Source: Bacilli bacterium
Lineage (GTDB): Bacteria; Bacillota_I; Bacilli_A; RF39; UBA660
Direction of reading: 5' to 3'
NCBI GenBank assembly: GCA_900769695.1
Contig: CAAGHO010000057.1
Coordinates: 1 to 26,584 of the forward strand
Length of the DNA: 26,584 nucleotides
This document shows positions 1 to 8,046 of the stretch, piece after piece (within the stretch, counting starts at the first letter, position 1; every line of letters begins with the position of its first letter). Under the pieces are notes generated by a model, which saw only the letters and a program-made list of their open reading frames with translations, had not been told where the DNA came from and did not search any database. Position numbers and translations under genes: made by a program.

Positions 1-1
1 A

Positions 2-220
2 GAAGTAAGTTTTGAAGGAGGAGTAGGAGAGTCATACGATAAAGAGTGGGCATTAAAAGATCAAGCTTACCGAGATGGAAAAGACGAAGGGAGAAAAGAA
101 GGTATTTTAACGGAAAAACAAACTATTGCAAAATCTATGTTAAAGGATAATATATCAGTAGAACAGATATCTAAATATACAGGTTTATCTATAGAAAAAA
201 TAGAGTCTTTGAATACCTAA
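2..220 (+). CDS. C-terminal tail of an Rpn/PD-(D/E)XK family transposase-like protein (5' partial)
   Basis: An open frame enters from the left edge and ends at TAA 218-220, giving 72 visible residues. It holds a charged linker (DGKDEGRKEG) followed by a short helical tail with the motif MLKDNISVEQISKYTGLS. That linker-plus-tail layout is typical of the C-terminus of the recombination-promoting nuclease family often annotated as 'putative transposase, TIGR01784'. The nuclease domain lies outside the window, so activity cannot be judged. A closely similar tail occurs again at 3840-3910, so two members or remnants flank the genes between. The family assignment is inferred from the tail only. Confidence 0.6.
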   Translation, partial: EVSFEGGVGESYDKEWALKDQAYRDGKDEGRKEGILTEKQTIAKSMLKDNISVEQISKYTGLSIEKIESLNT

Positions 221-296
221 GACTTAAAAGTTTAAAGTTATAATTGTAATAATATGTAAAAGCATCAGATGAGGATTAAAAAAACTAAAAAATAAC

Positions 297-326
297 TTAC
301 ATTAAAGATAATAAATATGTTATAAT
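297..326 (+). promoter_or_regulatory. Sigma-A type promoter for the MATE gene
   Basis: TTACAT (297-302), an 18-nt spacer and TATAAT (321-326) form a good vegetative promoter. The predicted transcript has a leader of about 80 nt before the GTG start at 415. Confidence 0.6.
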
Positions 327-340
327 TCATTTTGTCGTGT

Positions 341-389
341 CTCTAGTATTAACTAGAGTAAGTCCAGATAATATATTTATTATCTTTTT
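341..389 (+). promoter_or_regulatory. Structured leader with tandem hairpins, possible attenuator or riboswitch
   Basis: Downstream of the promoter lie two perfect inverted repeats. The first is CTCTAGT-4-ACTAGAG (341-358). The second is AGATAATA-4-TATTATCT (366-385), followed directly by five T residues, which is the shape of an AT-only intrinsic terminator. A terminator-like hairpin inside a leader, ahead of an efflux gene, suggests transcription attenuation. MATE genes are known targets of guanidine-sensing leaders (the mepA motif, guanidine-IV), but I cannot confirm that consensus here. Confidence 0.4.
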
Positions 390-414
390 GTTTGGAAAAA
401 AGGAGTGATTTAAT

Positions 415-2409
415 GTGCAAAAAGAAGAAAATATTTTAGCAACAGCAAAAATTAGTAAACTTATAAAAAAGTTTTCTGTTCCTTGTATTATTTCCCTAGT
501 TGTTAATTCTTTATACAACATAGTAGATCAAATTTTTATTGGTTGGGGAGTTGGATATTTAGGTAATGGAGCAACTAATGTTGTTTTTCCACTTACTATG
601 ATTTGCTTAGCTTTTAGTTTAATGTTTGGTGATGGAGCTAGTGCCTATTTAAGTTTAAAATTAGGTGAAAAGAAAAAGAAAGAGGCTGCAGAAGGAATTA
701 TTAATGGATTCTTATTATCTATTATAATTTCAATTCTTTTCTTAATAGGAAGTTCTTTATTTTTAAAAGACTTAATCTATTTATTTGGTTGTACTAAACC
801 GTTAGAAAAATTTGCTTTAGAATATGGTGACATAATTGTTTTAGGTTTACCATTTATGATGATTGGTACAACTCTAAATTCAATTATAAGAGCAGATTCA
901 TCTCCAGATTACGCAATGAAGACAATGATTTTAGGAGCTGTTTTAAATATTATTTTAGATCCAATCTTTATCTTTGTTTTCAAAATGGGAGTAAGGGGTG
1001 CTGCTATCGCAACTGTTATTTCTCAATTTGTTACCTTTATACTTAATGTTTTGTATTTAAGAAAAATAAAATCTGTAAAGATTAATAAAAAAGACTTTAA
1101 ATTAAATAAAGATATATCTTTAAAGGTATCAGCCCTTGGAATATCAAGTTTTATAACTCAAATTAGTATTGTACTAGTAATAGCTTGTGAAAATAATTTA
1201 TTAAGTAAATATGGAGCAAGTTCTAAATATGGTAGTGAAATTCCAATTACTGTTTTAGGAATTGTTATGAAAATAAATCAAATTCTAAATAGTATTATTA
1301 TAGGAATAGCAGCTGGATCTCAGCCTATTATTGGTTATAACTATGGAGCAGCTAAATATCAAAGAGTAAAGGAAACTTTAAAGAAAGTTCTAACCCTAAG
1401 TATTATAGTCGGAACAATTGGCTTTATCTTATTCCAAGCTATACCAGATAAATTAATAATGATTTTTGGTTCAGGTAATGAACTTTATATAGATTTTGCT
1501 AAATATGCCTTTAGAGTATACTTAATGTTATGTATTGTTAATGGTATTCAAATATCATCTGGAATCTTTTTTCAAGCAATTGGAAAAAGTGCCAAGAGTG
1601 CAATTCTTTCATTATCAAGGCAAATCTTATTCTTAATTCCAGCAATGATTATTTTAGGAAAAATTTATGGAGTAGAAGGAATATTATATGCTGGACCATT
1701 CGCAGATTTACTTGCTTTTATCATTTCTACTATTTTATTAGTATTTGAAGTTAAACACTTAAACTCTTCAAGTAAAATAGAAAATAAAGAAGAAGTAGTA
1801 GAAAATAAATCAAGTATATTAAAAGATAACGTTGTAATAACAATATCTCGTGAATATGGTAGTGGTGGAAGATATATTGCTAAAATTCTTAGTGAAAACT
1901 TAGGTATAAAACTATATGATAAAGAATTTATAAATGAACTTTCTAAAGAAACTGGACTAGATGAAAATTATATTGAAGCAAAAGAACAAAAAAGAACTAG
2001 CTTAGATAACTTTAATAATGGATATTATTACTCACTTAATAATGCTGATGAATTATTTATAAAAGAGTCTAATCTAATAAAAAAACTCGCTAGTAAATCA
2101 TCTTGTATTATAGTAGGACGTTGTGCTGACTTTGTTTTAAAAGATAATAAGAATTTAATTAAAATCTTTATTTATAGTGATATGGATAGTAAAGTTAATA
2201 GGGCAATAAAATATTACAAAATCAAAAAGAATGATGCTAAAAAACAAATAGAAAAAGTTAATAAGCTAAGAGCAAGTCATTACAAATACTATACAGGAAG
2301 AGAATGGAATAATCCGTCTAATTATGATTTATGTCTTAATAGTGATAGTATTGGTGTTGAAAGATGCGCTGAAGTCATTAAAGAATATATACTAAATGTA
2401 AAAAGATAG
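415..2409 (+). CDS. MATE-family efflux transporter fused to a cytidylate-kinase-like domain
   Basis: The product has 664 residues. Residues about 10-450 are a multi-helix MATE (multidrug and toxic compound extrusion) transporter that would use an ion gradient to export small molecules. After a charged linker (about 455-470), residues about 472-664 match the cytidylate-kinase-like family: the N-terminal phosphate-loop region reads SREYGSGGR, with a later IIVGRCADFV segment. The loop lacks the classical GKS/T lysine, as I recall is usual in that family, so kinase activity is uncertain. Translation starts at GTG 415, behind GGAG (402-405); an overlapping ATG at 413 is out of frame and meets a stop after a few codons. 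The gene has its own promoter and a terminator over its stop codon. The transporter call is firm; the role of the C-terminal domain (regulatory or substrate-modifying) is not known. Confidence 0.88.
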   Translation: MQKEENILATAKISKLIKKFSVPCIISLVVNSLYNIVDQIFIGWGVGYLGNGATNVVFPLTMICLAFSLMFGDGASAYLSLKLGEKKKKEAAEGIINGFLLSIIISILFLIGSSLFLKDLIYLFGCTKPLEKFALEYGDIIVLGLPFMMIGTTLNSIIRADSSPDYAMKTMILGAVLNIILDPIFIFVFKMGVRGAAIATVISQFVTFILNVLYLRKIKSVKINKKDFKLNKDISLKVSALGISSFITQISIVLVIACENNLLSKYGASSKYGSEIPITVLGIVMKINQILNSIIIGIAAGSQPIIGYNYGAAKYQRVKETLKKVLTLSIIVGTIGFILFQAIPDKLIMIFGSGNELYIDFAKYAFRVYLMLCIVNGIQISSGIFFQAIGKSAKSAILSLSRQILFLIPAMIILGKIYGVEGILYAGPFADLLAFIISTILLVFEVKHLNSSSKIENKEEVVENKSSILKDNVVITISREYGSGGRYIAKILSENLGIKLYDKEFINELSKETGLDENYIEAKEQKRTSLDNFNNGYYYSLNNADELFIKESNLIKKLASKSSCIIVGRCADFVLKDNKNLIKIFIYSDMDSKVNRAIKYYKIKKNDAKKQIEKVNKLRASHYKYYTGREWNNPSNYDLCLNSDSIGVERCAEVIKEYILNVKR

Positions 2410-2429
2410 AAGAAATTTTATCTTTTTTT
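2401..2429 (+). terminator. Intrinsic terminator overlapping the MATE stop codon
   Basis: AAAAGATA (2401-2408) pairs with TATCTTTT (2419-2426) and continues into more T residues. The 5' arm lies in the last codons of the gene. Confidence 0.65.
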
Positions 2430-2437
2430 GCTATAAT
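2429..2437 (+). promoter_or_regulatory. Extended -10 promoter immediately before the DUF1848 gene
   Basis: TGCTATAAT (2429-2437) is an extended -10 element without an obvious -35. It ends 15 nt before the ATG at 2453, so the transcript would begin close to the ribosome-binding site GGTGGTGAT. Confidence 0.45.
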
Positions 2438-2452
2438 TTAGGTGGTGATAAA

Positions 2453-3334
2453 ATGATTTTAAATGTAAGTGGAAGATGTGATGTAGTTGCTTTTTTTTCT
2501 AACTGGTTTATGTCTAGATATAAAGAAGGATATGTAGATGTAAGAAATCCATTTTATAAAAAATTAGTAAGTAGAATTTATTTTGATGATGTTGATTTGA
2601 TAGTATTTTGTACTAAAAATCCAACTCCTATTTTAGATAAAATTAAAGATATTAAAATTCCAATTATTTTTCATGTTACAATCACTCCATATCAAAGTGA
2701 TATTGAAAAAAATGTTTGTAATAAAAGTGTCGTAATTGAATCAGTTAAGAAATTATCTTCCATTATTGGTAAGGAGAATTTATATATTAGATATGATCCA
2801 ATATTTTTAAGTGATAAATATAATTTAGATTATCATGTAAAAGCATTTGATAGATTATGTAATCTTTTAGATGGATATACATCTCATATTATAATTTCAT
2901 TTATTGATGATTATAAAAATGTTAAGGCTAATTTAAAAGTATTAAAGTTAAGAAATTTTACTGATAATGACTATAAAGTTATTGGAGAGAAATTTTCTTC
3001 AATTGCAAAACTTCACGATATGACAGTTCAAACATGCTTTGAAGAACATAACTTAATAGAGTATGGATTTATAAAGAAAGATTGTGTTGATTTTAATTTA
3101 GCTTTTAAGAAGACTAATAAAACAAGTTTTAAAAAATGGAAAGCTAGAGGTTGTAATTGTGTTGAGATGGTTGATATTGGTGTTTATAACTCTTGCAAAC
3201 ACTATTGTAAATATTGTTACGCCAACTATGATGAGAGAAAAGTAGAAGAAAACTTTGCTAATCACTATGAAGATTCATCTTTACTAGTAGGAAAAATTGA
3301 AAAAGATGATATAATAAAGGTAAGAAAACAATAA
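2453..3334 (+). CDS. DUF1848 domain-containing protein
   Basis: The product has 293 residues. The N-terminus (ILNVSGRCDVVAFFSNWF) and the cysteine cluster near the C-terminus (NSCKHYCKYCYAN, about residues 245-257) match the DUF1848 family. Its CxxxCxxC spacing resembles a radical-SAM iron-sulfur motif, but it sits at the C-terminal end rather than the N-terminal end. Members are soluble and of unknown function, sometimes grouped with radical-SAM or spore photoproduct lyase-like folds. A second CNC motif (RGCNCVEMVDIG) just before it may add a metal ligand. The start is set by GGTGGTGAT seven nt upstream. It lies between the MATE fusion gene and an Rpn remnant, in a patch that looks accessory. 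Confidence 0.8.
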   Translation: MILNVSGRCDVVAFFSNWFMSRYKEGYVDVRNPFYKKLVSRIYFDDVDLIVFCTKNPTPILDKIKDIKIPIIFHVTITPYQSDIEKNVCNKSVVIESVKKLSSIIGKENLYIRYDPIFLSDKYNLDYHVKAFDRLCNLLDGYTSHIIISFIDDYKNVKANLKVLKLRNFTDNDYKVIGEKFSSIAKLHDMTVQTCFEEHNLIEYGFIKKDCVDFNLAFKKTNKTSFKKWKARGCNCVEMVDIGVYNSCKHYCKYCYANYDERKVEENFANHYEDSSLLVGKIEKDDIIKVRKQ

Positions 3335-3341
3335 GATTGAT

Positions 3342-3924
3342 TAACTTACCACTACAAATTACAATAAAGATGTAGTCTTTATAGTTGATTTAGAAGAGCC
3401 TTATGATAAATTAAAAGTTAATTTAGAAATGAATAATACAAAATATATATCAAGTATAACAATATCAAGAAATGTATATTATTTATCAAATTTTCAATGT
3501 TGATGAACTAAGTAAATTATGGTATAGTGAGAACAGAAATAAATATTCAAAGAATTATCAAATATTATGTGGAATATCAGCACTTATGATGTGTACAAGA
3601 AAGAAAAAAATAGAAGAAGAATTAGAGCATATTCCACTGGAAGAAGAGATAAAAAAAGAAATAGAGAGGATAGTGGAAGAAATGAATTATGATGATGCTA
3701 TACCAGAAAGAATATATGACCCAGTAGAAGAAGAAAGAAGAATTAAAGAAGGAGAACTAGATAGAGCAAAGCATCTAGCAAAAAAAGAAGGATGGAATCA
3801 AAGATCACTTGAAATAGCAAAGCAAATGTTAAAAGATAATATACCAATAGAACAAATATCAAAGTATACTGATTTAACTGAAGAAAAAATTGAAAAATTA
3901 AAAAATAATATAAATAATTATTGA
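3342..3924 (+). pseudogene. Frameshifted remnant of an Rpn/PD-(D/E)XK transposase-like gene
   Basis: Two overlapping open stretches in different frames appear to be parts of one old gene. One runs from about 3345 to 3494 with no start codon. The other can be read from ATG 3472 to TGA 3924 (150 residues). The second begins with EELSKLWY-like residues (DELSKLWYSENRNKYSKNY), carries charged linkers rich in E and K, and ends in a tail (MLKDNIPIEQISKYTDLTEEKIEKL) nearly matching that at the left edge of the window. No start, ribosome-binding site or nuclease core precedes it, so a truncated and frameshifted copy is likelier than a working 150-residue gene. Confidence 0.55.
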
Positions 3925-3952
3925 AATCTAGAAGCAACAAAACTTATAAGTT

Positions 3953-3978
3953 TGAGGTAGCCCTCATTCTTTTTTTTC
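3953..3978 (+). terminator. Weak intrinsic terminator after the Rpn remnant
   Basis: TGAGG (3953-3957), a four-base loop and CCTCA (3962-3966) are followed by a T-rich run to 3978. The palindrome AAACTTATAAGTTT lies just upstream. Confidence 0.45.
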
Positions 3979-4059
3979 TTTGTATAGCTCTTTTTAACTC
4001 TACAAGTGTCATTTCATTAATTATTTACAAAAATACAAATTATATTATTAGATTCATAA

Positions 4060-4088
4060 TTGAAAAAAAACTAACTTTGTGTTATAAG
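4060..4088 (+). promoter_or_regulatory. Sigma-A promoter for the dnaG-rpoD-trmK operon
   Basis: TTGAAA (4060-4065), a 17-nt spacer and TATAAG (4083-4088) give a near-consensus promoter 33 nt before the dnaG start. No terminator is visible until 7574, so it probably serves dnaG, rpoD and trmK together. Confidence 0.65.
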
Positions 4089-4121
4089 AAATATAGTTAT
4101 TTAGGAAAGGAGGTATTTTTT

Positions 4122-5846
4122 ATGGATAATAATGATTTAACTAATGAAATTAGATCAAAAGTTGATATTGTTGATATCATAGGAGAAAGAATACCTCTTG
4201 TTTCTAAAGGAAAGAATTTCTTTGGAGTATGTCCTTTTCATGAAGATACAAACCCATCTATGAGTGTGTCTAGAGAAAAACAAATTTATCGTTGTTTTTC
4301 TTGTGGCGCTAGTGGTAATGTCTTTACTTTTTTAATGAATTATGAACATATGAATTTTAAAGAAGTTTTAAAATACTTAGGCGATAAAGTAGGGGTAAAT
4401 ACATCATTTATTTCTACTATAAAAACAAATAACAAGTATGATAATTTTTATAAGGCTTATTCTCTTAGTCAAAAATACTTTCAAAATAATTTAAATTCTG
4501 TTGAAGGAAGACTTGCTAGAAAATATTTGGAAAATCGTAGTATTAATGAAGATATTATTAAAGAGTTTGGAATTGGTTTATCATTAGATAAATATGATGA
4601 TTTAACTAAACTTTTACAAAATAAAAATTATGATTTAGCAACACTTAATAAAATAGGATTATCTTCAGATACTCATGATATATATGTAAATAGAATTATG
4701 TTTCCACTTCATGATCCATATGGTAATATTGTTGGTTTTTCAGGTAGAATTTATAACGGGGAAAAAGCTAATAAATATGTTAATACCAAAGAAACTATAA
4801 TCTTTAAAAAGGGTGAATGCTTATATCATTATCATATAGCAAGAGATAGTGCAAGAACTAGTAAATGTGTAATAGTAATGGAAGGCTTTATGGATGTTAT
4901 AAGAGCATCTTCTATTGGGATTAAAAATACAGTAGCCCTTATGGGAACAGCTTTAACTAAAGAACAAATAAAACTTATTAAAAGATTATCTAATAATGTT
5001 ATTATTTGTTTAGATGGTGATGGCCCTGGAAGACACGCTGCTAAAAATATAGGTGAAGTTCTAAATAATGAAGGATTTAATGTCAAGATAGTTACTTTAC
5101 CTGATCCAGATGATCCTGATACTTTTATTTTAAATAACGGAAAAGAACGTTTTGAAGCATTGATTGAAAATGCTTTAAATTATAGTGATTATAAAATACA
5201 GACTTTAAAAGAGAATGTTAATTTTCAAAGTGAAGAAGAATTATCTAATTATATAAATAATGTTTTAATAGAAACTTCTAAGATAGATGATGAGATACGA
5301 GTTGAAATAATTTTAAAAAAACTTGCAAAAGATTACAATATAGGGTATAATACACTCGAAAAAAGGTTTAATAATTTGAAAAAACCAAAAGAAGAAGCAC
5401 CAAAGATTGAAAATATCAAAAAAATCCGTAAAAGAAAAGATAAATATCAACAAGCAATGGAACAGATAATTAATTTTATGCTTAATAATTCCTGGGTAAT
5501 TGAAATGGTAGACAAAGAACAGATTATATATCCTACCAATGAGTTGAGACTTCTTGCCAGTGAAATTATTTACTACTTTAAAAAACACCAAGAGTTTATT
5601 TTGGCGGACTTTTTTACGTATTTGCAAGATAAACCTGATTTGTTAAAGCTACTTAATGACATTGTCTCAAATAATTATATTGAAACGGCCTCAAAAGACT
5701 CTTTATTTACTTATTTTAAAGTAATGAGAAATTATAGTATGTCTAGGCAGATAGAAAGATTGGAAGAAAAAATGAGACAAGAACAAGATCCTGATAGACA
5801 GGCTTTGGTAGTAGAACAGATTAGAAAGCTAAAGTTAGGAGAATAG
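4122..5846 (+). CDS. dnaG: DNA primase DnaG
   Basis: This primase makes the RNA primers for lagging-strand DNA synthesis at the replication fork. The 574-residue product has the CHC2 zinc-binding domain first (CPFHEDTNPS, then CFSCGASG, about residues 38-65). Next come the catalytic core and a TOPRIM fold with the acidic signature VMEGFMDV and ICLDGDGPG (about 260-310), and then a helical C-terminal helicase-binding region. The frame is open for 67 codons further upstream, but the strong AGGAGG site directly before ATG 4122 and the family-typical start (NEIRSKVDIVDIIGE) fix the start there. It is followed two nt later by rpoD, the conserved macromolecular-synthesis arrangement. Confidence 0.97.
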   Translation: MDNNDLTNEIRSKVDIVDIIGERIPLVSKGKNFFGVCPFHEDTNPSMSVSREKQIYRCFSCGASGNVFTFLMNYEHMNFKEVLKYLGDKVGVNTSFISTIKTNNKYDNFYKAYSLSQKYFQNNLNSVEGRLARKYLENRSINEDIIKEFGIGLSLDKYDDLTKLLQNKNYDLATLNKIGLSSDTHDIYVNRIMFPLHDPYGNIVGFSGRIYNGEKANKYVNTKETIIFKKGECLYHYHIARDSARTSKCVIVMEGFMDVIRASSIGIKNTVALMGTALTKEQIKLIKRLSNNVIICLDGDGPGRHAAKNIGEVLNNEGFNVKIVTLPDPDDPDTFILNNGKERFEALIENALNYSDYKIQTLKENVNFQSEEELSNYINNVLIETSKIDDEIRVEIILKKLAKDYNIGYNTLEKRFNNLKKPKEEAPKIENIKKIRKRKDKYQQAMEQIINFMLNNSWVIEMVDKEQIIYPTNELRLLASEIIYYFKKHQEFILADFFTYLQDKPDLLKLLNDIVSNNYIETASKDSLFTYFKVMRNYSMSRQIERLEEKMRQEQDPDRQALVVEQIRKLKLGE

Positions 5847-5848
5847 AT

Positions 5849-6940
5849 ATGGTTGGAGAAATAAAAACACTAGATGAAAGAAAAAAAAGATTAATTGCCT
5901 TAGGTAAAAAACAAGGATTTGTTACATATGAACAATTAGCAGATGAATTAAAAGGATTAGATGTAGATAGTGATTCACTAGATGATTTATATAATGCTTT
6001 AACAGAAGCAGAAATTGAAATAGTTTCTGAAGATGGTAGTGATGATGCTAGTGGAGAAGAAATCACAGATACAGTTCAAGTTGAAGATTTAACAATGTCT
6101 AAAGATATCAAGATCAATGATCCTGTTAGAATGTATTTAAAAGAAATTGGACGTATTAACTTGTTAACTTCAGATGAAGAATTTGAGTATGCAAAACGTG
6201 CTGAAGAAGGAGATGAAGAAGCTAAAAGAATGCTTGCTGAATCTAACCTTCGTTTAGTTGTATCTATTGCTAAACGTTATGTAGGACGTGGAATGTTATT
6301 TCTAGATTTAATTCAAGAAGGAAATATTGGACTTATGAAAGCTGTAGATAAATTTGATCCAACTAAAGGTTATAAATTTTCAACATATGCAACTTGGTGG
6401 ATAAGACAAGCTATCACTCGTGCAATTGCTGATCAAGCAAGAACAATTCGTGTACCAGTTCATATGGTTGAAACAATTAATAAACTTGCTCGTGTTCAAC
6501 GTCAATTAACTCAAGATTTAAACCGTGAACCAACAGATGAAGAAATAGCTAAGAAGTTAGGAATTACTGTTGAAAAAGTTCGTGAAGTATATAAAATTAG
6601 TCAAGATCCAGTATCTTTAGAAACACCAATTGGTGAAGAAGAAGATTCACATTTAGGAGATTTCGTACCAGATGAAAGAGATTTAGGACCAGAAGAATAT
6701 ACAACAGTTGAAATGCTAAAAGAAGAATTAGCAGGTGTACTTTTAACTTTAACTGATCGTGAAGAAAAAGTTTTACGCTTGCGTTTTGGACTTGATGATG
6801 GACAATGTAGAACTCTAGAAGAAGTAGGACAAATCTTCGGAGTTACTCGTGAACGTATCAGACAAATTGAAGCTAAAGCACTTCGTAAATTAAGACATCC
6901 ATCTCGTTCTAGAAAACTAAAGGATTTCTTAACAGACTAA
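5849..6940 (+). CDS. rpoD: RNA polymerase primary sigma factor RpoD (SigA)
   Basis: This is the housekeeping sigma factor, which directs RNA polymerase to TTGACA/TATAAT promoters like those seen throughout the window. The 363-residue protein has an N-terminal sigma 1.1-like region and region 1.2 (DPVRMYLKEIG). Region 2 contains NLRLVVSIAKRY, the core-binding and -10-recognition helices and YATWWIRQAITRA. Region 3 follows, and region 4 has the helix-turn-helix LEEVGQIFGVTRERIRQIE near the C-terminus. Its codons are richer in CGT and other 'strong' choices than its neighbours, as expected of an abundant protein. AGGAG lies eight nt before ATG 5849, and the stop codon overlaps the trmK start by one base. 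Confidence 0.98.
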   Translation: MVGEIKTLDERKKRLIALGKKQGFVTYEQLADELKGLDVDSDSLDDLYNALTEAEIEIVSEDGSDDASGEEITDTVQVEDLTMSKDIKINDPVRMYLKEIGRINLLTSDEEFEYAKRAEEGDEEAKRMLAESNLRLVVSIAKRYVGRGMLFLDLIQEGNIGLMKAVDKFDPTKGYKFSTYATWWIRQAITRAIADQARTIRVPVHMVETINKLARVQRQLTQDLNREPTDEEIAKKLGITVEKVREVYKISQDPVSLETPIGEEEDSHLGDFVPDERDLGPEEYTTVEMLKEELAGVLLTLTDREEKVLRLRFGLDDGQCRTLEEVGQIFGVTRERIRQIEAKALRKLRHPSRSRKLKDFLTD

Positions 6941-7605
6941 TGAAAATTAATGATAGACTTAAAAAAATAGGGGATTTAGTGGATGCTAATTCCCTATGTT
7001 TGGATATAGGGTGTGATCATGCTTTATTAGATATTTATCTAGTAAAAGAAAAAAATCAACAAAAAGCCATTGCGTCAGATATTGCTTTAGGACCACTTGA
7101 AAAAGCAAGTGAAAACATTAAAAAATATAGGGTAGAAGATAAAGTTATTACCCGTTTAGGTAATGGACTTGATACATATACAGATGATATTGATACAGCA
7201 ATAGCATCAGGTATGGGTGGACGTACAATTATTGGTATATTTAAAAATAATTTAAAAATAACTAAAAAATTAAACCAGATAATAGTATCCCCAAATAATT
7301 ACCAGAAAGATGTTCGAAAATTTTTTACAAGTATTGGTTTTTATATAGAAGATGAAGAATTAGTTAAAGATGGAAAATATATATATCAAATCATAAAATT
7401 AAAAAAAGGAAGAAAAAGATATTCAAAAAAAGAAATGTTTTTTGGACCTGTTTTACTTACCCAAAAAAACAAATTATTTAAAGATTATTTTACTAGAGAA
7501 TTAACATCTAGAAAAATAATGATAGATTTACTTCCTAAAAATTATAGATTAAAAAAATACCTAACAAAAAAAGAAATAACTATGATAGAAAAAGAACTTT
7601 CGTAG
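6940..7605 (+). CDS. trmK: tRNA (adenine(22)-N1)-methyltransferase TrmK
   Basis: This enzyme uses S-adenosylmethionine to methylate N1 of A22 in the tRNA D-loop region. The 221-residue protein has the SAM-binding motif LDIGCDHALLDIYL (about residues 20-33). It also has a TrmK-type second motif, ASGMGGRTI, and the segment IVSPNNYQKDVRKFF. The gene overlaps the rpoD stop codon in a TAATG arrangement, so the two are translationally coupled; this order downstream of sigA is usual in Bacillota. The last codons form the 5' arm of a terminator shared with the convergent gene that follows. Confidence 0.93.
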   Translation: MKINDRLKKIGDLVDANSLCLDIGCDHALLDIYLVKEKNQQKAIASDIALGPLEKASENIKKYRVEDKVITRLGNGLDTYTDDIDTAIASGMGGRTIIGIFKNNLKITKKLNQIIVSPNNYQKDVRKFFTSIGFYIEDEELVKDGKYIYQIIKLKKGRKRYSKKEMFFGPVLLTQKNKLFKDYFTRELTSRKIMIDLLPKNYRLKKYLTKKEITMIEKELS

Positions 7606-7616
7606 TTATTTTTTTT
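7574..7616 (+). terminator. Terminator between convergent trmK and the membrane-protein gene
   Basis: AAATAACTA (7574-7582), extended by TG, pairs with CG plus TAGTTATTT (7601-7611). A T run continues to 7616. The A-rich 5' arm may also allow termination from the minus strand. The two stop codons are adjacent (7605 and 7606). Confidence 0.6.
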
Positions 7617-7968
7617 CTTTATTAATACCAATCATACTACCTAGTACTGTAGTTATTATTAAAATTAGATAATATAAGATAAGTCTTAATTTAAAATATG
7701 GTCTAAAAAATATTAGTGATATTACTAAGAAAATAGCAACTATCAAACTACCAAGTTTGAATCCTTCAAGATAGCCTTTTTTATCTATCTTTTTTCCTAA
7801 ATTATAACTTGACATAAATAAAATTAATAAAATTAGAAGTGGTCTTAAATATTTTACTAAATTACTACTTATAATATCAAAGTAATAAAAAGTTGATACT
7901 ATTAATAAACCTACAAATATTGAGATTAAAGTAGCTAAAACCTGTTTTGAAAATGATTTAATATCCAT
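7606..7968 (-). CDS. TIGR04086 family membrane protein
   Basis: The 120-residue product has four predicted membrane helices, at about residues 12-32, 42-57, 70-87 and 95-113. It begins MDIKSFSKQVLATLISIFVG and has the family-like GxxxGxKIDKKGYLEG loop. The open frame extends 19 codons further upstream, but GGAGG sits eight nt before the ATG at 7968-7966, so I start it there. As I recall, the TIGR04086 family is concentrated in endospore formers and has no assigned biochemical role. It is convergent with trmK and divergent from the DUF421 gene, and the shared intergenic region has sporulation-type promoter matches. Confidence 0.75.
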   Translation of the reverse strand: MDIKSFSKQVLATLISIFVGLLIVSTFYYFDIISSNLVKYLRPLLILLILFMSSYNLGKKIDKKGYLEGFKLGSLIVAIFLVISLIFFRPYFKLRLILYYLILIITTVLGSMIGINKEKK

Positions 7969-7999
7969 GTAATGTTCCTCCAGTAAAAGATATGATGAT

Positions 8000-8029
8000 G
8001 TATAAAAAAATATACCATTAATCATAATA
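8000..8029 (+). promoter_or_regulatory. Sigma-G type (forespore) promoter match for the DUF421 gene
   Basis: GTATA (8000-8004), exactly 18 nt, then CATAATA (8023-8029) fits the published B. subtilis sigma-G consensus GHATR-N18-CATNHTA at every defined position. It ends 17 nt before ATG 8047. GTATA is also half of an inverted repeat, GTATA-6-TATAC (8000-8015). No TTGACA/TATAAT pair of comparable quality is present. Confidence 0.5.
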
Positions 8030-8046
8030 AGATTAGAGGTGAAGAT

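Noticed and set aside
327..521. Minus-strand open frame over the MATE leader and start
   Set aside because: It overlaps a strong plus-strand promoter and gene, has no homology-like pattern and is expected by chance in AT-rich DNA. The same holds for antisense frames at 3743-3940, 4832-5086, 5313-5627, 5821-6066, 16733-16945 and 17437-17631.
3921..4121. 67-codon N-terminal extension of DnaG
   Set aside because: It covers a terminator-like hairpin and a near-consensus promoter, and the primase family begins at the ATG behind AGGAGG (4122).
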